Source: Myxococcales bacterium (GTDB lineage: Bacteria > Myxococcota > Polyangia > Fen-1088). From it: DNA of 6,104 bases. Below the pieces are notes generated by a model that did no database searches, had not been told where the DNA came from, and saw only the letters and a program-made list of their open reading frames with translations. The stretch covers positions 1-6,104 of the forward strand of contig PMLH01000202.1 in the NCBI GenBank assembly GCA_003159055.1. Direction: 5' to 3'. Positions 1 through 6,007 of this stretch are shown here, piece by piece (position 1 is the stretch's first letter; each line of letters opens with the position of its first letter). Position numbers and translations under genes: made by a program.

Positions 1-1008
1 CACCCCAACGACGACGTCAACCGCGGCCAGTCGTCGAACGATGTCTTCCCAACCGCGATGAGCGTGGCTGCCGTCGCCGAGCTGTCCACGCGGCTTGTCC
101 CCAGCCTGCTTCGCCTGAGCGAGGCGCTGGCACACAAGAGCCATGCCTTTTGCAGCATCGTGAAACTCGGGCGCACGCACCTGCAAGATGCGGTGCCGAT
201 CACGCTTGGCCAGGAATTCTCCGGCTACCAAACCCAGATCGAGCTTGGCATCAGCCATGTCGAAGCGGCCCTGCCCCACCTGTGCGAATTGGCGCTGGGC
301 GGGACCGCGGTCGGCACCGGACTCAATGCACATCCGGAATACGCCGAGCGCGTGGCCAGAAAATTGGCCGAGCTGACAGGGCAGCCGTTCGTGACTGCGC
401 CCAACAAGTTCGAAGCGCTGGCGGCCAACGACGCCATCGTGCACGCCCACGGCGCGCTGAAGACGGTCGCGGCGTCCCTCAACAAGATCGCCAACGACGT
501 GCGCTGGCTGGCGTCGGGACCGCGCTGTGGTATCGGTGAAATCACCATCCCCGAAAACGAGCCGGGCAGCTCGATCATGCCCGGCAAGGTGAACCCCACC
601 CAATGCGAAGCGGTGACCATGCTGGCGGCGCAGGTGATGGGCAACGACGTGGCCATCAACATCGGCGGCATGTCCGGCAACTTCGAGCTCAACGTCTTCA
701 AGCCGCTCATCGCTCACAATTTCCTGCACAGCGTTCGCCTGCTCGGCGACGGTTGCGACAGCTTCCGCGAGCATTGTGTGGTCGGCATTGAACCGAATCG
801 CGAGCGCATCCGACACAACCTGGACAACTCGCTGATGCTCGTCACGGCCCTCAATCCGTACATCGGCTACGACAAGGCCGCCAAGATCGCCAAGCATGCC
901 CACGCCAAGGGCCTGACCTTGCGGGCCTCCGCGCTGGAGCTCGGCCTGGTGACGGCCGAGCAGTTCGACGCCTGGGTCAAGCCCGAGACCATGGTCGGGC
1001 CGGGATAG
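1..1008 (+). CDS. fumC: Class II fumarate hydratase (fumarase C), 5' truncated by window edge
   Basis: This enzyme hydrates fumarate to L-malate in the TCA cycle. It is a cytoplasmic, iron-independent homotetramer of the aspartase/fumarase superfamily. The frame is open from base 1, so the 335 visible residues lack about 128 N-terminal ones by comparison with E. coli FumC (467 aa). Residues 1-5 (HPNDD) match the family's B-site region around E. coli His129/Asn131/Asp132. GRTH at 57-60 holds the equivalent of the active-site His188. [10 protein letters not shown] at 189-198 is the superfamily signature on the mobile loop, and its first Ser (190) corresponds to the catalytic Ser318. The spacing between these sites equals that in E. 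coli Fum[17 protein letters not shown] and [10 protein letters not shown] are also near-identical to FumC from memory and separate it from aspartase and argininosuccinate lyase. The C-terminus ends at MVGPG, slightly shorter than in E. coli. Its stop lies one base from the end of the convergent diiron gene. No promoter is visible because the start is outside the window. Confidence 0.97.
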   Translation, partial: HPNDDVNRGQSSNDVFPTAMSVAAVAELSTRLVPSLLRLSEALAHKSHAFCSIVKLGRTHLQDAVPITLGQEFSGYQTQIELGISHVEAALPHLCELALGGTAVGTGLNAHPEYAERVARKLAELTGQPFVTAPNKFEALAANDAIVHAHGALKTVAASLNKIANDVRWLASGPRCGIGEITIPENEPGSSIMPGKVNPTQCEAVTMLAAQVMGNDVAINIGGMSGNFELNVFKPLIAHNFLHSVRLLGDGCDSFREHCVVGIEPNRERIRHNLDNSLMLVTALNPYIGYDKAAKIAKHAHAKGLTLRASALELGLVTAEQFDAWVKPETMVGPG

Positions 1009-1009
1009 C

Positions 1010-1525
1010 CTAGCCTGCTTCCAGGTCGAACTCCTTCAGATCGAACCAGAAACCCATCCGATTCACGTTGTCGATCTCGGCCGCAACGAGGGCGGCGTGC
1101 CCGTCTTCGATGTCGAGGAATCGTGCGAACAGCTCCTGCCCGTCGGCCGGCAGCTCGCTGACCATGCGGCGGTAGAAACTGGAGGTCTCTTCCTCGGCAA
1201 CCAGCGCCTGGCGAAGCGAGTCCAGCTCGGATTCGTGGTCGCCCTTCCGCTGTGCGACCTGAGAATGCAAGCGCTCAAGCGCAGCCCTGACCCTCTCCGC
1301 GGATGGCAGCACGGTCTGCAGCTTCTCCGCTGACAGGTGCGCGCTCCGCTGCCACTCCCCCAGCCGGCTTTCCAGATAGGTGACGTGCCCCATTTCCTCC
1401 TCGGCGAGCGTGGCGAAGACCCGCTTGGCGGTTGCGTCGCTCGCCCCTCGTGCCGCCTCCAGGTAGGTTGCGTAAACCCTCTTTTCGAACTGGATGCCGG
1501 TCTTGATTGCCTCTTCGATCGTCAT
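1010..1525 (-). CDS. Rubrerythrin/ferritin-like diiron-domain protein
   Basis: A 171-residue soluble protein with no signal peptide, almost entirely helical, with the pattern of a four-helix ferritin-like bundle. Two ExxH motifs are visible: E44-M-G-H47 in EEEMGH and E140-D-G-H143 in DIEDGH. Acidic residues on the other two helices are E14 (in FEKRVYATY) and E111-E113 (in EEETSSFY). Together these supply the four-Glu/two-His ligand set expected of a carboxylate-bridged diiron site in rubrerythrin-type proteins. There is no C-terminal CxxC rubredoxin domain, so this is a ferritin-like domain alone and not classical rubrerythrin. The aromatic tail GFWFDLKEFDLE is a feature I associate with this family, but I cannot check it. 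Likely roles are peroxide reduction or iron handling, but the substrate is unknown. The ATG is supported by AAGGAG four bases upstream. The gene appears monocistronic, 129 bases downstream of the lipoprotein gene on the same strand. Confidence 0.85.
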   Translation of the reverse strand: MTIEEAIKTGIQFEKRVYATYLEAARGASDATAKRVFATLAEEEMGHVTYLESRLGEWQRSAHLSAEKLQTVLPSAERVRAALERLHSQVAQRKGDHESELDSLRQALVAEEETSSFYRRMVSELPADGQELFARFLDIEDGHAALVAAEIDNVNRMGFWFDLKEFDLEAG

Positions 1526-1654
1526 CGTGCTCCTTGCTGCCCTGGACGGTGGTTTGCCCCCTGACCTCGCGCCAGAGCGCCACGGTTATCTCATACCTTA
1601 GCACTCCTCTTTTGTGTTGGCACATCCCAGAAGACAGCAGGCTTTGCGCTGGGG
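1526..1654 (-). other. Intergenic region upstream of the diiron gene, with a CIRCE-like half-site
   Basis: These 129 bases separate the lipoprotein stop from the diiron start, both on the minus strand, and should hold the diiron promoter. On the minus strand 1598-1606 reads GAGTGCTAA, exactly the right arm of the HrcA operator CIRCE (TTAGCACTC-N9-GAGTGCTAA). The left arm at the required spacing is poor (4 of 9). On the plus strand TTAGCACTC (1598-1606) is followed by the similar TTGGCACAT (1617-1625), a direct repeat and not an inverted one. Just downstream on the minus strand are TATGAG and GATAAC, weak -10 candidates with no good -35. No terminator for the lipoprotein gene is seen: CCCAG/CTGGG could pair around 1626-1650 but has a long loop and no T-run. 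Confidence 0.3.
1530..1535 (-). promoter_or_regulatory. Shine-Dalgarno site of the diiron-protein gene
   Basis: On the minus strand the sequence AAGGAG is followed by CACG and then ATG at 1525. It is the strongest ribosome binding site in the window and fixes the start of the diiron gene. The other genes here have only weak matches. Confidence 0.7.
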
Positions 1655-3040
1655 TCAGTCGTAGTAGCCGGGCAGGTTCATCTCCAGGCTGTAGAGCGCC
1701 TTACCAGCGGTGATGTACAGGGTCTTGCCATCCGCGCCGCCGAACGCCATGTTGCTCAAGCTGGATGCCACCGTGACGCTGCCCAGCTTGCTGCCTGACG
1801 GGGCGAACACCTGGATGATGCCCGGGGTTCCCGATGCGACGTAGAGGTTGCCAAGGCAGTCCATCGCAAAGCCATCCGGGGACGAAACCGTGGCAAAATC
1901 CTCGCGCCCGCTCGTGCTGCCGTCGGCCGCGACGCTGAAGGTGCGAACAGCGTTGCCGTTGTAGTCGGCCACATACAGCACGGTTTCGTCGGGCGACAGC
2001 GTGATACCATTCGGCTCGGCGAAGGTATCGTCCACCAGCGACGCGGCTCCACTCGGACTGACGCGATAGATGCCTTTTTTTCCGGTCGCCGACGTCCGAT
2101 TGCCGATTTGGAAGTCGGGATCGGTAAAGTAGATGGTCCCGTCAGATCGCAGCACCAAATCGTTGGGCGAGTTGAATTTCTTGCCGCCCACGTTGTCGAC
2201 CACCGTGGTGAGCGTGGCAGTGCCAAAGTCCAGCTTCACGATGCCCTGAACCTTGTGCGAGCACGCAAAGACGACACCGCTGCCGCCGACCGCCATTCCG
2301 TTGACTCCAGCATCGGCCAGGTAGGTGCTGACCGTCGATGGCGGCGTCAGCTTCAGCATCTGCGACGGATTGATCGAGCCCGTGAAAGAGATGTCGGAGA
2401 GCAGGAGAACAGAATTGGTGGCGACCCAAACCGGCCCTTCATACGTGCCGCTGTCGACAGTCCCCGACGGCCGGTAAAGGAGCTTCGGCGTGCCAGTCAG
2501 AACAGGTGCCGGGTACGGCACACCTGCCTGGCAAGCGCCGCCACGGCGGGCCCCGCCGCTGGCGCCGCCGGCGCCTGAAGCTCCGCTGCCGCCTTCCGTT
2601 CCGGCCGCTGTCGCGCCACCCGAGCCCGTTCCGCCAGCACCGGTTGCACCGCCGGAAGTGACACCGCCGGTGCCGATGCCGCCGGTGCTCGATGCGCCGC
2701 CGCGGCCAGCGACCCCGCCCGTCCCAGGCAGCGTGGTCGTTCCACCCGTGCCTGGCCCACCGGCGGAGCCACCCGTGGCCGTGACCGTGCCGACGCTGGT
2801 CGCGCCGCCCGAACTGGCGATTCCTCCAGCTCCTGGTATTCCGCCCATGCTGAGCGTGCCGCCGGTCCCCGGTGAAACACCGACGCTGGTCGCACCTCCG
2901 CTGCTGACGCCACCGCCGGTCGCGGACGTGCCCCCCGCGCCGGTCGACGGAGAGTTGCTCTGACTGCCACAACCACCCGCGAGCAGAAGCAGGGCAAGCA
3001 TCGGCCAGCGCCGAAACGCCGGCGACGAGACAATCTGCAT
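1655..3040 (-). CDS. Secreted lipoprotein with Gly-rich linker and SMP-30/gluconolactonase-like beta-propeller
   Basis: A 461-residue predicted lipoprotein. From the ATG at 3040, residues 1-24 form a type II signal: RR at 10-11, the hydrophobic core MLALLLLA, and LAGGC with the lipidated Cys at 24. Residues 25-168 are a low-complexity linker, about 40% Gly plus Ser/Thr/Ala, almost uncharged. Residues 172-461 match the SMP-30/gluconolactonase/LRE fold (six-bladed propeller). The expected site residues are present: Glu201 in EGPVW, Asn293 in SPND, Asn344 in EPNG and Asp389 in SPDG. In SMP-30 the Glu, second Asn and Asp bind the divalent metal and the first Asn contacts substrate, so a lactonase or related hydrolase is plausible. 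The true substrate is unknown. The same frame is open to a TTG at 3076, but only the ATG at 3040 gives a clean signal peptide. Its Shine-Dalgarno (GGAG) is rather distant, 12 bases upstream. The linker type is common in myxobacterial lipoproteins. The gene is divergent from the membrane-protein gene. Confidence 0.85.
   Translation of the reverse strand: MQIVSSPAFRRWPMLALLLLAGGCGSQSNSPSTGAGGTSATGGGVSSGGATSVGVSPGTGGTLSMGGIPGAGGIASSGGATSVGTVTATGGSAGGPGTGGTTTLPGTGGVAGRGGASSTGGIGTGGVTSGGATGAGGTGSGGATAAGTEGGSGASGAGGASGGARRGGACQAGVPYPAPVLTGTPKLLYRPSGTVDSGTYEGPVWVATNSVLLLSDISFTGSINPSQMLKLTPPSTVSTYLADAGVNGMAVGGSGVVFACSHKVQGIVKLDFGTATLTTVVDNVGGKKFNSPNDLVLRSDGTIYFTDPDFQIGNRTSATGKKGIYRVSPSGAASLVDDTFAEPNGITLSPDETVLYVADYNGNAVRTFSVAADGSTSGREDFATVSSPDGFAMDCLGNLYVASGTPGIIQVFAPSGSKLGSVTVASSLSNMAFGGADGKTLYITAGKALYSLEMNLPGYYD
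2537..2968 (-). repeat. Degenerate Gly-rich linker-coding repeat within the lipoprotein gene
   Basis: This stretch encodes residues 25-168 of the lipoprotein. It is built from short degenerate units such as TGG, AGG, SGGAT and GTGG, seen on the plus strand as repeated CCGCCGGTG-like blocks. One longer echo is visible: the 14-mer CCGACGCTGGTCGC occurs at 2790-2803 and again at 2880-2893, exactly 90 bases (30 codons) apart. Both copies encode part of SSGGATSVG. This suggests expansion by in-frame duplication. It is not a CRISPR array or a clean tandem repeat. Confidence 0.75.
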
Positions 3041-3174
3041 GGGGTGAGTATTCTCCGGGCCAACGGATCCGGTCAACGTTCCCGCAGCGCAGCGGCGGAA
3101 TTATTGCTCACGCAAGCGGGCCGTTTGCTGACGTACAGACAACCTCGACCAGCGATGGGTGATAGAGTTGCTGC
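3041..3174. other. Divergent intergenic region between lipoprotein and membrane-protein genes
   Basis: These 134 bases must hold promoters for both divergent genes. On the plus strand, TG-A-TAGAGT (3160-3168) resembles an extended -10 but ends only six bases before the GTG start and has no -35 partner. On the minus strand, TTGACC (3077-3072), an 18-base spacer and AATACT form a weak pair that would start transcription almost at the ATG. AATAAT also occurs further upstream on the minus strand without a -35. None is convincing. I see no clear operator palindrome beyond the 6-base AACGTT (3075-3080). Confidence 0.25.
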
Positions 3175-5001
3175 GTGCCCAAGGACCGCTCGCACAAGGA
3201 GGCACGCCCTCCCCAGCCGAAGAGCCCCGCAGCCGCGCCCCCTGCGCCCGACGCGAGACCAGCATTCTTGCTTTGGCTCGCGGCTGCGCTGCTGACCTTC
3301 TGGTCGTTCGGCTTCACAACCATGAAAGGCTCGGACCTGTGGTGGCACCTCGCCTCGGGTCGCTGGATTTGGCAGAACCGAACGCTGAACTTCAAGGATC
3401 CATGGTCATTCACGCAGCACGGGCAGCCCTGGATCAGCCACGAATGGCTGTCGGACGTCATCTTCCACGGCTGGTCGCGCTGGCTCGGCATGGAAACGCT
3501 CGTGTGGTGGAAATGGTCGGTGCTGGTGTCCGCCTTCGTGTTGCTGTTCCTCGCGCTGCGAAAGGTCGCTGGCAGCTCGCTGGCGGGCTATCTGGCAGCG
3601 CTGGCCGCCATCGCTGTCGGGGCGCCGTTCTTCGACGTCAGGCCACAGCTCTATTCGCTGCTTGGGTTCGCGGTGCTCTTGCGCGTGGCACTGCTGCCGT
3701 CGCGCTATCGCTGGCTTCTGCCCATCGGTTTCTTTTTCTGGATGAATCTGCACGGAGGCTTCTTCTTCGGGCTCTTGGTGCTGACCACGATCTTCGCCAT
3801 CGCGCGCCTTTTCGGTGAGGCAAAGAAGAACGACCTTCCGCTGTGGCTGGGTTGCCTGGTGGTGTGTCTGCTCAATCCGAACGGCCCGGACGCCTACGTC
3901 TTTTCACTTCACTACGCGACCAATCCCAAGTCGGCCTACTTGCGAATTGGCGAATGGAAGCCGCTGTGGGAGGAGGGCGGCATCCGCGATGCGCTCTACT
4001 ATCCGGCCATCGGCGTGTTTCTGGTGTCGTCGGCGCTGGCCTTCGTCGCTCGCCTTCATCGCAAGAGCGCGCGCCTCACCTACACCAGCCTTGCGCTCGC
4101 GCTCTTGACCCTGGCGATGTCACTCAAGAGCCGCCGCTTCATTCCCCTGTTCGGCATCGCGCAGAGCCTGATCTTGGCGCCCGTGCTTGCCCTTGGCATC
4201 GAGCGCATCGAGGAGCTCGTCGCACGGCGGTTCCCGCAGGGGTCACGGAAACGTTTTCTGCGGTTCCTGCTGCCCGGCTTGGCGACGGTGCTTGGCGCGG
4301 TTTGGCTTTGGCCCTACCCGCTTTCCAGCCGCGCGTTCCTGTATCTCACCAGCCAAGACAGCTTCCCCGTCGAGGCGACCAACGTTGCGGAAGCCAACCA
4401 GCTCGGCGGCAAGGTCTTCGCGTACTACGAATGGGGTGGCTACCTCGATCTGCGCACCGACGGCCGGCTACAGGTCTTCATCGACGGCCGCGCGGACACC
4501 GTGTTCGACGATCAGATCTACCGGCGCTATTCGCGCGTCCACAACCTGGCGCAGGGATGGGAGAAGATCGTCGACCAATCCGGGGCGGACTATTTTCTGT
4601 GGCCCAACCAGCGTCGCAAGCAGATTGACGGCCTTCTCGCGACGAAGGACTGGCGTGTTCTGCACGCCGACCACATCGCCGTCCTCCTCATCCGCGCCGA
4701 TCTGGCAAGGCCGGATCCCCTCCTGCCGTCGCCGGACTCCGCGTGGCGAGAGCTCGCGCTGGGAGGCCGCGCTTCGGGTAGCAAAGACTGGTCTGACGCG
4801 GGGAAACACTTCCAGCGCGCACTGGACCTCATGCCGAATCTACGCATGGCGTGCGAATATCTGGCCAACGCCCAGGCTCACAGCGATGGCATCACGGCAG
4901 CCGAGGCAACCCTCGACCGCTGCCAGCGTTCGTTCCCGGATCGCGGCCGCCGCAAAGAGCTGTTGGCGCACTTCCAGAAACGCGCCGAGGGCTTGCCGTA
5001 G
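3175..5001 (+). CDS. Polytopic membrane protein, GT-C glycosyltransferase-like, with C-terminal TPR pair
   Basis: 608 residues. A short basic, Pro-rich cytoplasmic tail (1-29) precedes TM1 (about 30-49). The first outer loop then has GSDLWWHLASGRW (52-64) and SHEWLSD (88-94). GT-C lipid-linked-sugar glycosyltransferases carry a conserved acidic residue in this loop, so Asp54 is the natural candidate. Further hydrophobic segments lie near 115-128, 134-150, 157-174, 180-211 (probably two), 221-233, 273-293, 303-318, 322-342 and 363-380, about ten helices. Residues 381-510 form a soluble, probably extracytoplasmic domain with YYEWGGYLDLR (417-427) and VFIDGRADTVFD (434-445). I associate this motif pair with uncharacterised membrane proteins that also carry the DLWWHL loop. 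Two TPR-like units follow at 523-556 and 557-590, with A/F/A/P and A/L/C/P at canonical positions 20/24/27/32. The donor and acceptor are unknown, and it could be a non-catalytic relative. GTG at 3175 is the first start after an in-frame TAG (3163-3165), with only a weak TAGAG as ribosome binding site. Confidence 0.7.
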   Translation: MPKDRSHKEARPPQPKSPAAAPPAPDARPAFLLWLAAALLTFWSFGFTTMKGSDLWWHLASGRWIWQNRTLNFKDPWSFTQHGQPWISHEWLSDVIFHGWSRWLGMETLVWWKWSVLVSAFVLLFLALRKVAGSSLAGYLAALAAIAVGAPFFDVRPQLYSLLGFAVLLRVALLPSRYRWLLPIGFFFWMNLHGGFFFGLLVLTTIFAIARLFGEAKKNDLPLWLGCLVVCLLNPNGPDAYVFSLHYATNPKSAYLRIGEWKPLWEEGGIRDALYYPAIGVFLVSSALAFVARLHRKSARLTYTSLALALLTLAMSLKSRRFIPLFGIAQSLILAPVLALGIERIEELVARRFPQGSRKRFLRFLLPGLATVLGAVWLWPYPLSSRAFLYLTSQDSFPVEATNVAEANQLGGKVFAYYEWGGYLDLRTDGRLQVFIDGRADTVFDDQIYRRYSRVHNLAQGWEKIVDQSGADYFLWPNQRRKQIDGLLATKDWRVLHADHIAVLLIRADLARPDPLLPSPDSAWRELALGGRASGSKDWSDAGKHFQRALDLMPNLRMACEYLANAQAHSDGITAAEATLDRCQRSFPDRGRRKELLAHFQKRAEGLP

Positions 5002-5014
5002 CGACGACGGGCGA

Positions 5015-5542
5015 TCATCGGCGGGGGATCATCAGCGCGAGCTCGGCCAACGTGGCGCCGATGTGGGCTTGCAGATTGGCCATCGCGGTGGCGAGCGGTG
5101 GGTCGGCCTGCAGAAGGTCGGCGGCTCGCTGCTTGACTTGTACTGGGTCCAGATCCAGCACGTAGGCGTTGCGGAAGAAGTGGCGGAACTTTCTCAGGTT
5201 GTGCAGCGCTTGCATCGCACCTTCGGGAATCACAGCCGGGCGCACACCCGGAATGTCCAGTTTCATCTGCGCGAGCAGATCGATGTGCCAGGAGCTTCCT
5301 TCCGGAATCGACTGGTCGAGCAACCGCGCAACCCGCTCCAGCGCAGTCTCGAAGGCCGTGTACCAACCGTGCAGGTTGACCGCCAACAGAACCAGCTCCG
5401 GGCGCCCCAGGCCGTCAGCCTTGTCCCAGCGATCATTCAGTTGCGCTACCTCGGCTGCGCGAGCCTTCATAGCCGCGCAGTCCGTTGTCAACTCAGCCTG
5501 TAGGCGAGTCAGGCGAACGACGGATTCAGGTTCAGCCACCAT
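5015..5542 (-). CDS. HEPN/HepT-like protein (putative toxin subunit of an MNT/HEPN pair)
   Basis: A 175-residue, mostly helical, soluble protein. Its central part LHNLRKFRHFFRNAYVLDLD fits the signature region of HEPN proteins of the HepT type, where RX4HXY forms the RNase site and the Tyr is the residue AMPylated by MntA. Here R120, four residues, Asn125, one residue, Tyr127: the catalytic His position is Asn (AAC, 5170-5168). His121 lies just after the Arg but not at RX4-6H spacing. The assignment rests on this motif, the helical character and the adjacent MNT gene, so it is strong by context and moderate by sequence. The ATG at 5542 overlaps the MNT stop by 11 bases, which favours translational coupling. 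An in-frame GTG at 5569 would give a 38-base overlap and is less likely. Activity, and whether it is a toxin at all, is inference. Its stop lies 13 bases from the stop of the convergent membrane-protein gene. Confidence 0.7.
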   Translation of the reverse strand: MVAEPESVVRLTRLQAELTTDCAAMKARAAEVAQLNDRWDKADGLGRPELVLLAVNLHGWYTAFETALERVARLLDQSIPEGSSWHIDLLAQMKLDIPGVRPAVIPEGAMQALHNLRKFRHFFRNAYVLDLDPVQVKQRAADLLQADPPLATAMANLQAHIGATLAELALMIPRR

Positions 5543-5888
5543 GGATCGCCAAGCCTTCGCGTTCGACACGCTCGCGGAACGGCGCCGGCAATGACTCGAA
5601 CCTGAGTAGGTCTACTTCGAGGCCAAGGGCCGTGCACAAGGCGACCTCGATCGAGGTCGCGGTTTGCCCATCCACTTGCGCGAGCACGAGGTCGACATCA
5701 CTGCGCACGCCGAATCCGCCCCAGACCAGCGAGCCAATCAACCAGGCTCTGCCGCCAGCGGGGAGCTGCCCACGCACCAGCGCCACTGCCCGATCGCGCA
5801 GGTTCGCGGCGCGCCTCTCGGCCGCCAAGCGCGCGTCGGCGCTACGCTGCCGAAGGGTCGCGGCGGCCTCTTGTGGGGTCACGGGCAT
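5532..5888 (-). CDS. MNT-type minimal nucleotidyltransferase (MntA-like antitoxin)
   Basis: A 118-residue protein of the DNA polymerase beta superfamily. The first 45 residues are charged and helical. WLIGSLVWGGFGVRSDVDLVL follows, containing the exact GSX10DXD motif of minimal nucleotidyltransferases (G52-S53, then D64 and D66). A third acidic residue is in EVDLLRF (D93). These are the residues that bind metal and nucleotide in this fold, so it looks catalytically intact. In characterised MntA/HepT modules (type VII toxin-antitoxin) the MNT protein transfers AMP to a Tyr of the HEPN toxin and silences it. The HEPN partner here follows directly with an 11-base overlap. I chose ATG 5888 because the family's usual N-terminus begins near here. 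The frame extends to an ATG at 5993, but those 35 residues have no domain character and would cover the upstream promoter region. Neither start has a good ribosome binding site. DNA binding or autoregulation cannot be seen. Confidence 0.82.
   Translation of the reverse strand: MPVTPQEAAATLRQRSADARLAAERRAANLRDRAVALVRGQLPAGGRAWLIGSLVWGGFGVRSDVDLVLAQVDGQTATSIEVALCTALGLEVDLLRFESLPAPFRERVEREGLAIHGG
5641..5660. repeat. Perfect 20-bp palindrome inside the MNT gene
   Basis: GCGACCTCGA is followed immediately by its exact reverse complement TCGAGGTCGC, with no spacer and no mismatch. It encodes ATSIEVA (residues 77-83), between the catalytic DXD and the third Asp of the nucleotidyltransferase. The next base pair outward is mismatched. 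It could be a regulator operator, a cruciform or hairpin site in the mRNA, or chance in GC-rich coding DNA. Confidence 0.85.
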
Positions 5889-5966
5889 GGAATCAGCGTG
5901 ACACAAATCGGCGTTCCTGGCTAGACAGCGCGGCCGGGCTATCGGCGGGCTTGCCGTAACACGCGC

Positions 5967-5993
5967 TTGACTCGAAGAGGCGCCCCGTATCAT
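5967..5993 (+). promoter_or_regulatory. Candidate sigma-70-type promoter for the right-edge gene
   Basis: TTGACT (5967-5972, 5 of 6 to TTGACA) and TATCAT (5988-5993, 5 of 6 to TATAAT) are separated by 15 bases, two short of the optimum. Transcription would begin near 6000, leaving about eight bases before the GTG at 6008. AGGG at 5996-5999 could be a weak ribosome binding site only if transcription starts earlier. The short spacer and high GC content keep confidence low. Confidence 0.3.
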
Positions 5994-6007
5994 CTAGGGC
6001 CCCCATC

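Noticed and set aside
1589..1625. Complete CIRCE operator
   Set aside because: Only one 9-base arm is exact. The partner arm at the N9 spacing matches 4 of 9, so a full inverted repeat is not present.
1617..1632. Sigma-54 promoter beginning TTGGCACA on the plus strand
   Set aside because: There is no GC at the -12 position ten bases after GG, and it points into the 3' end of a convergent gene.
1626..1654. Intrinsic terminator after the lipoprotein gene
   Set aside because: The only pairing seen is a 5-bp CCCAG/CTGGG stem with a long loop and no following T-run on the transcript strand.
2540..2960. CRISPR array or clean tandem repeat
   Set aside because: The blocks are short, degenerate and in phase with codons of a lipoprotein linker. 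There are no constant repeats with unique spacers.
2490..2963. Open plus-strand frame encoding a Pro/Val/Ala-rich protein
   Set aside because: It is the antisense of the Gly-rich linker: Gly, Ser and Thr codons read backwards as Pro, Ala and Val. It has no start context and no recognisable domain.
3041..3076. N-terminal extension of the lipoprotein to TTG 3076
   Set aside because: It would add 12 polar residues ahead of the signal peptide. The ATG at 3040 gives a normal n-region, hydrophobic core and lipobox.
4187..5503. 438-codon plus-strand open frame running through two genes
   Set aside because: It is out of frame with the membrane-protein gene and antisense to the HEPN gene. Its product is Ser/Arg-rich with no domain, typical of shadow frames in GC-rich DNA.
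5889..5993. 35-residue N-terminal extension of the MNT protein from ATG 5993
   Set aside because: The sequence has no domain character, would cover the divergent promoter region and makes the protein longer than typical minimal nucleotidyltransferases. It cannot be excluded from sequence alone.
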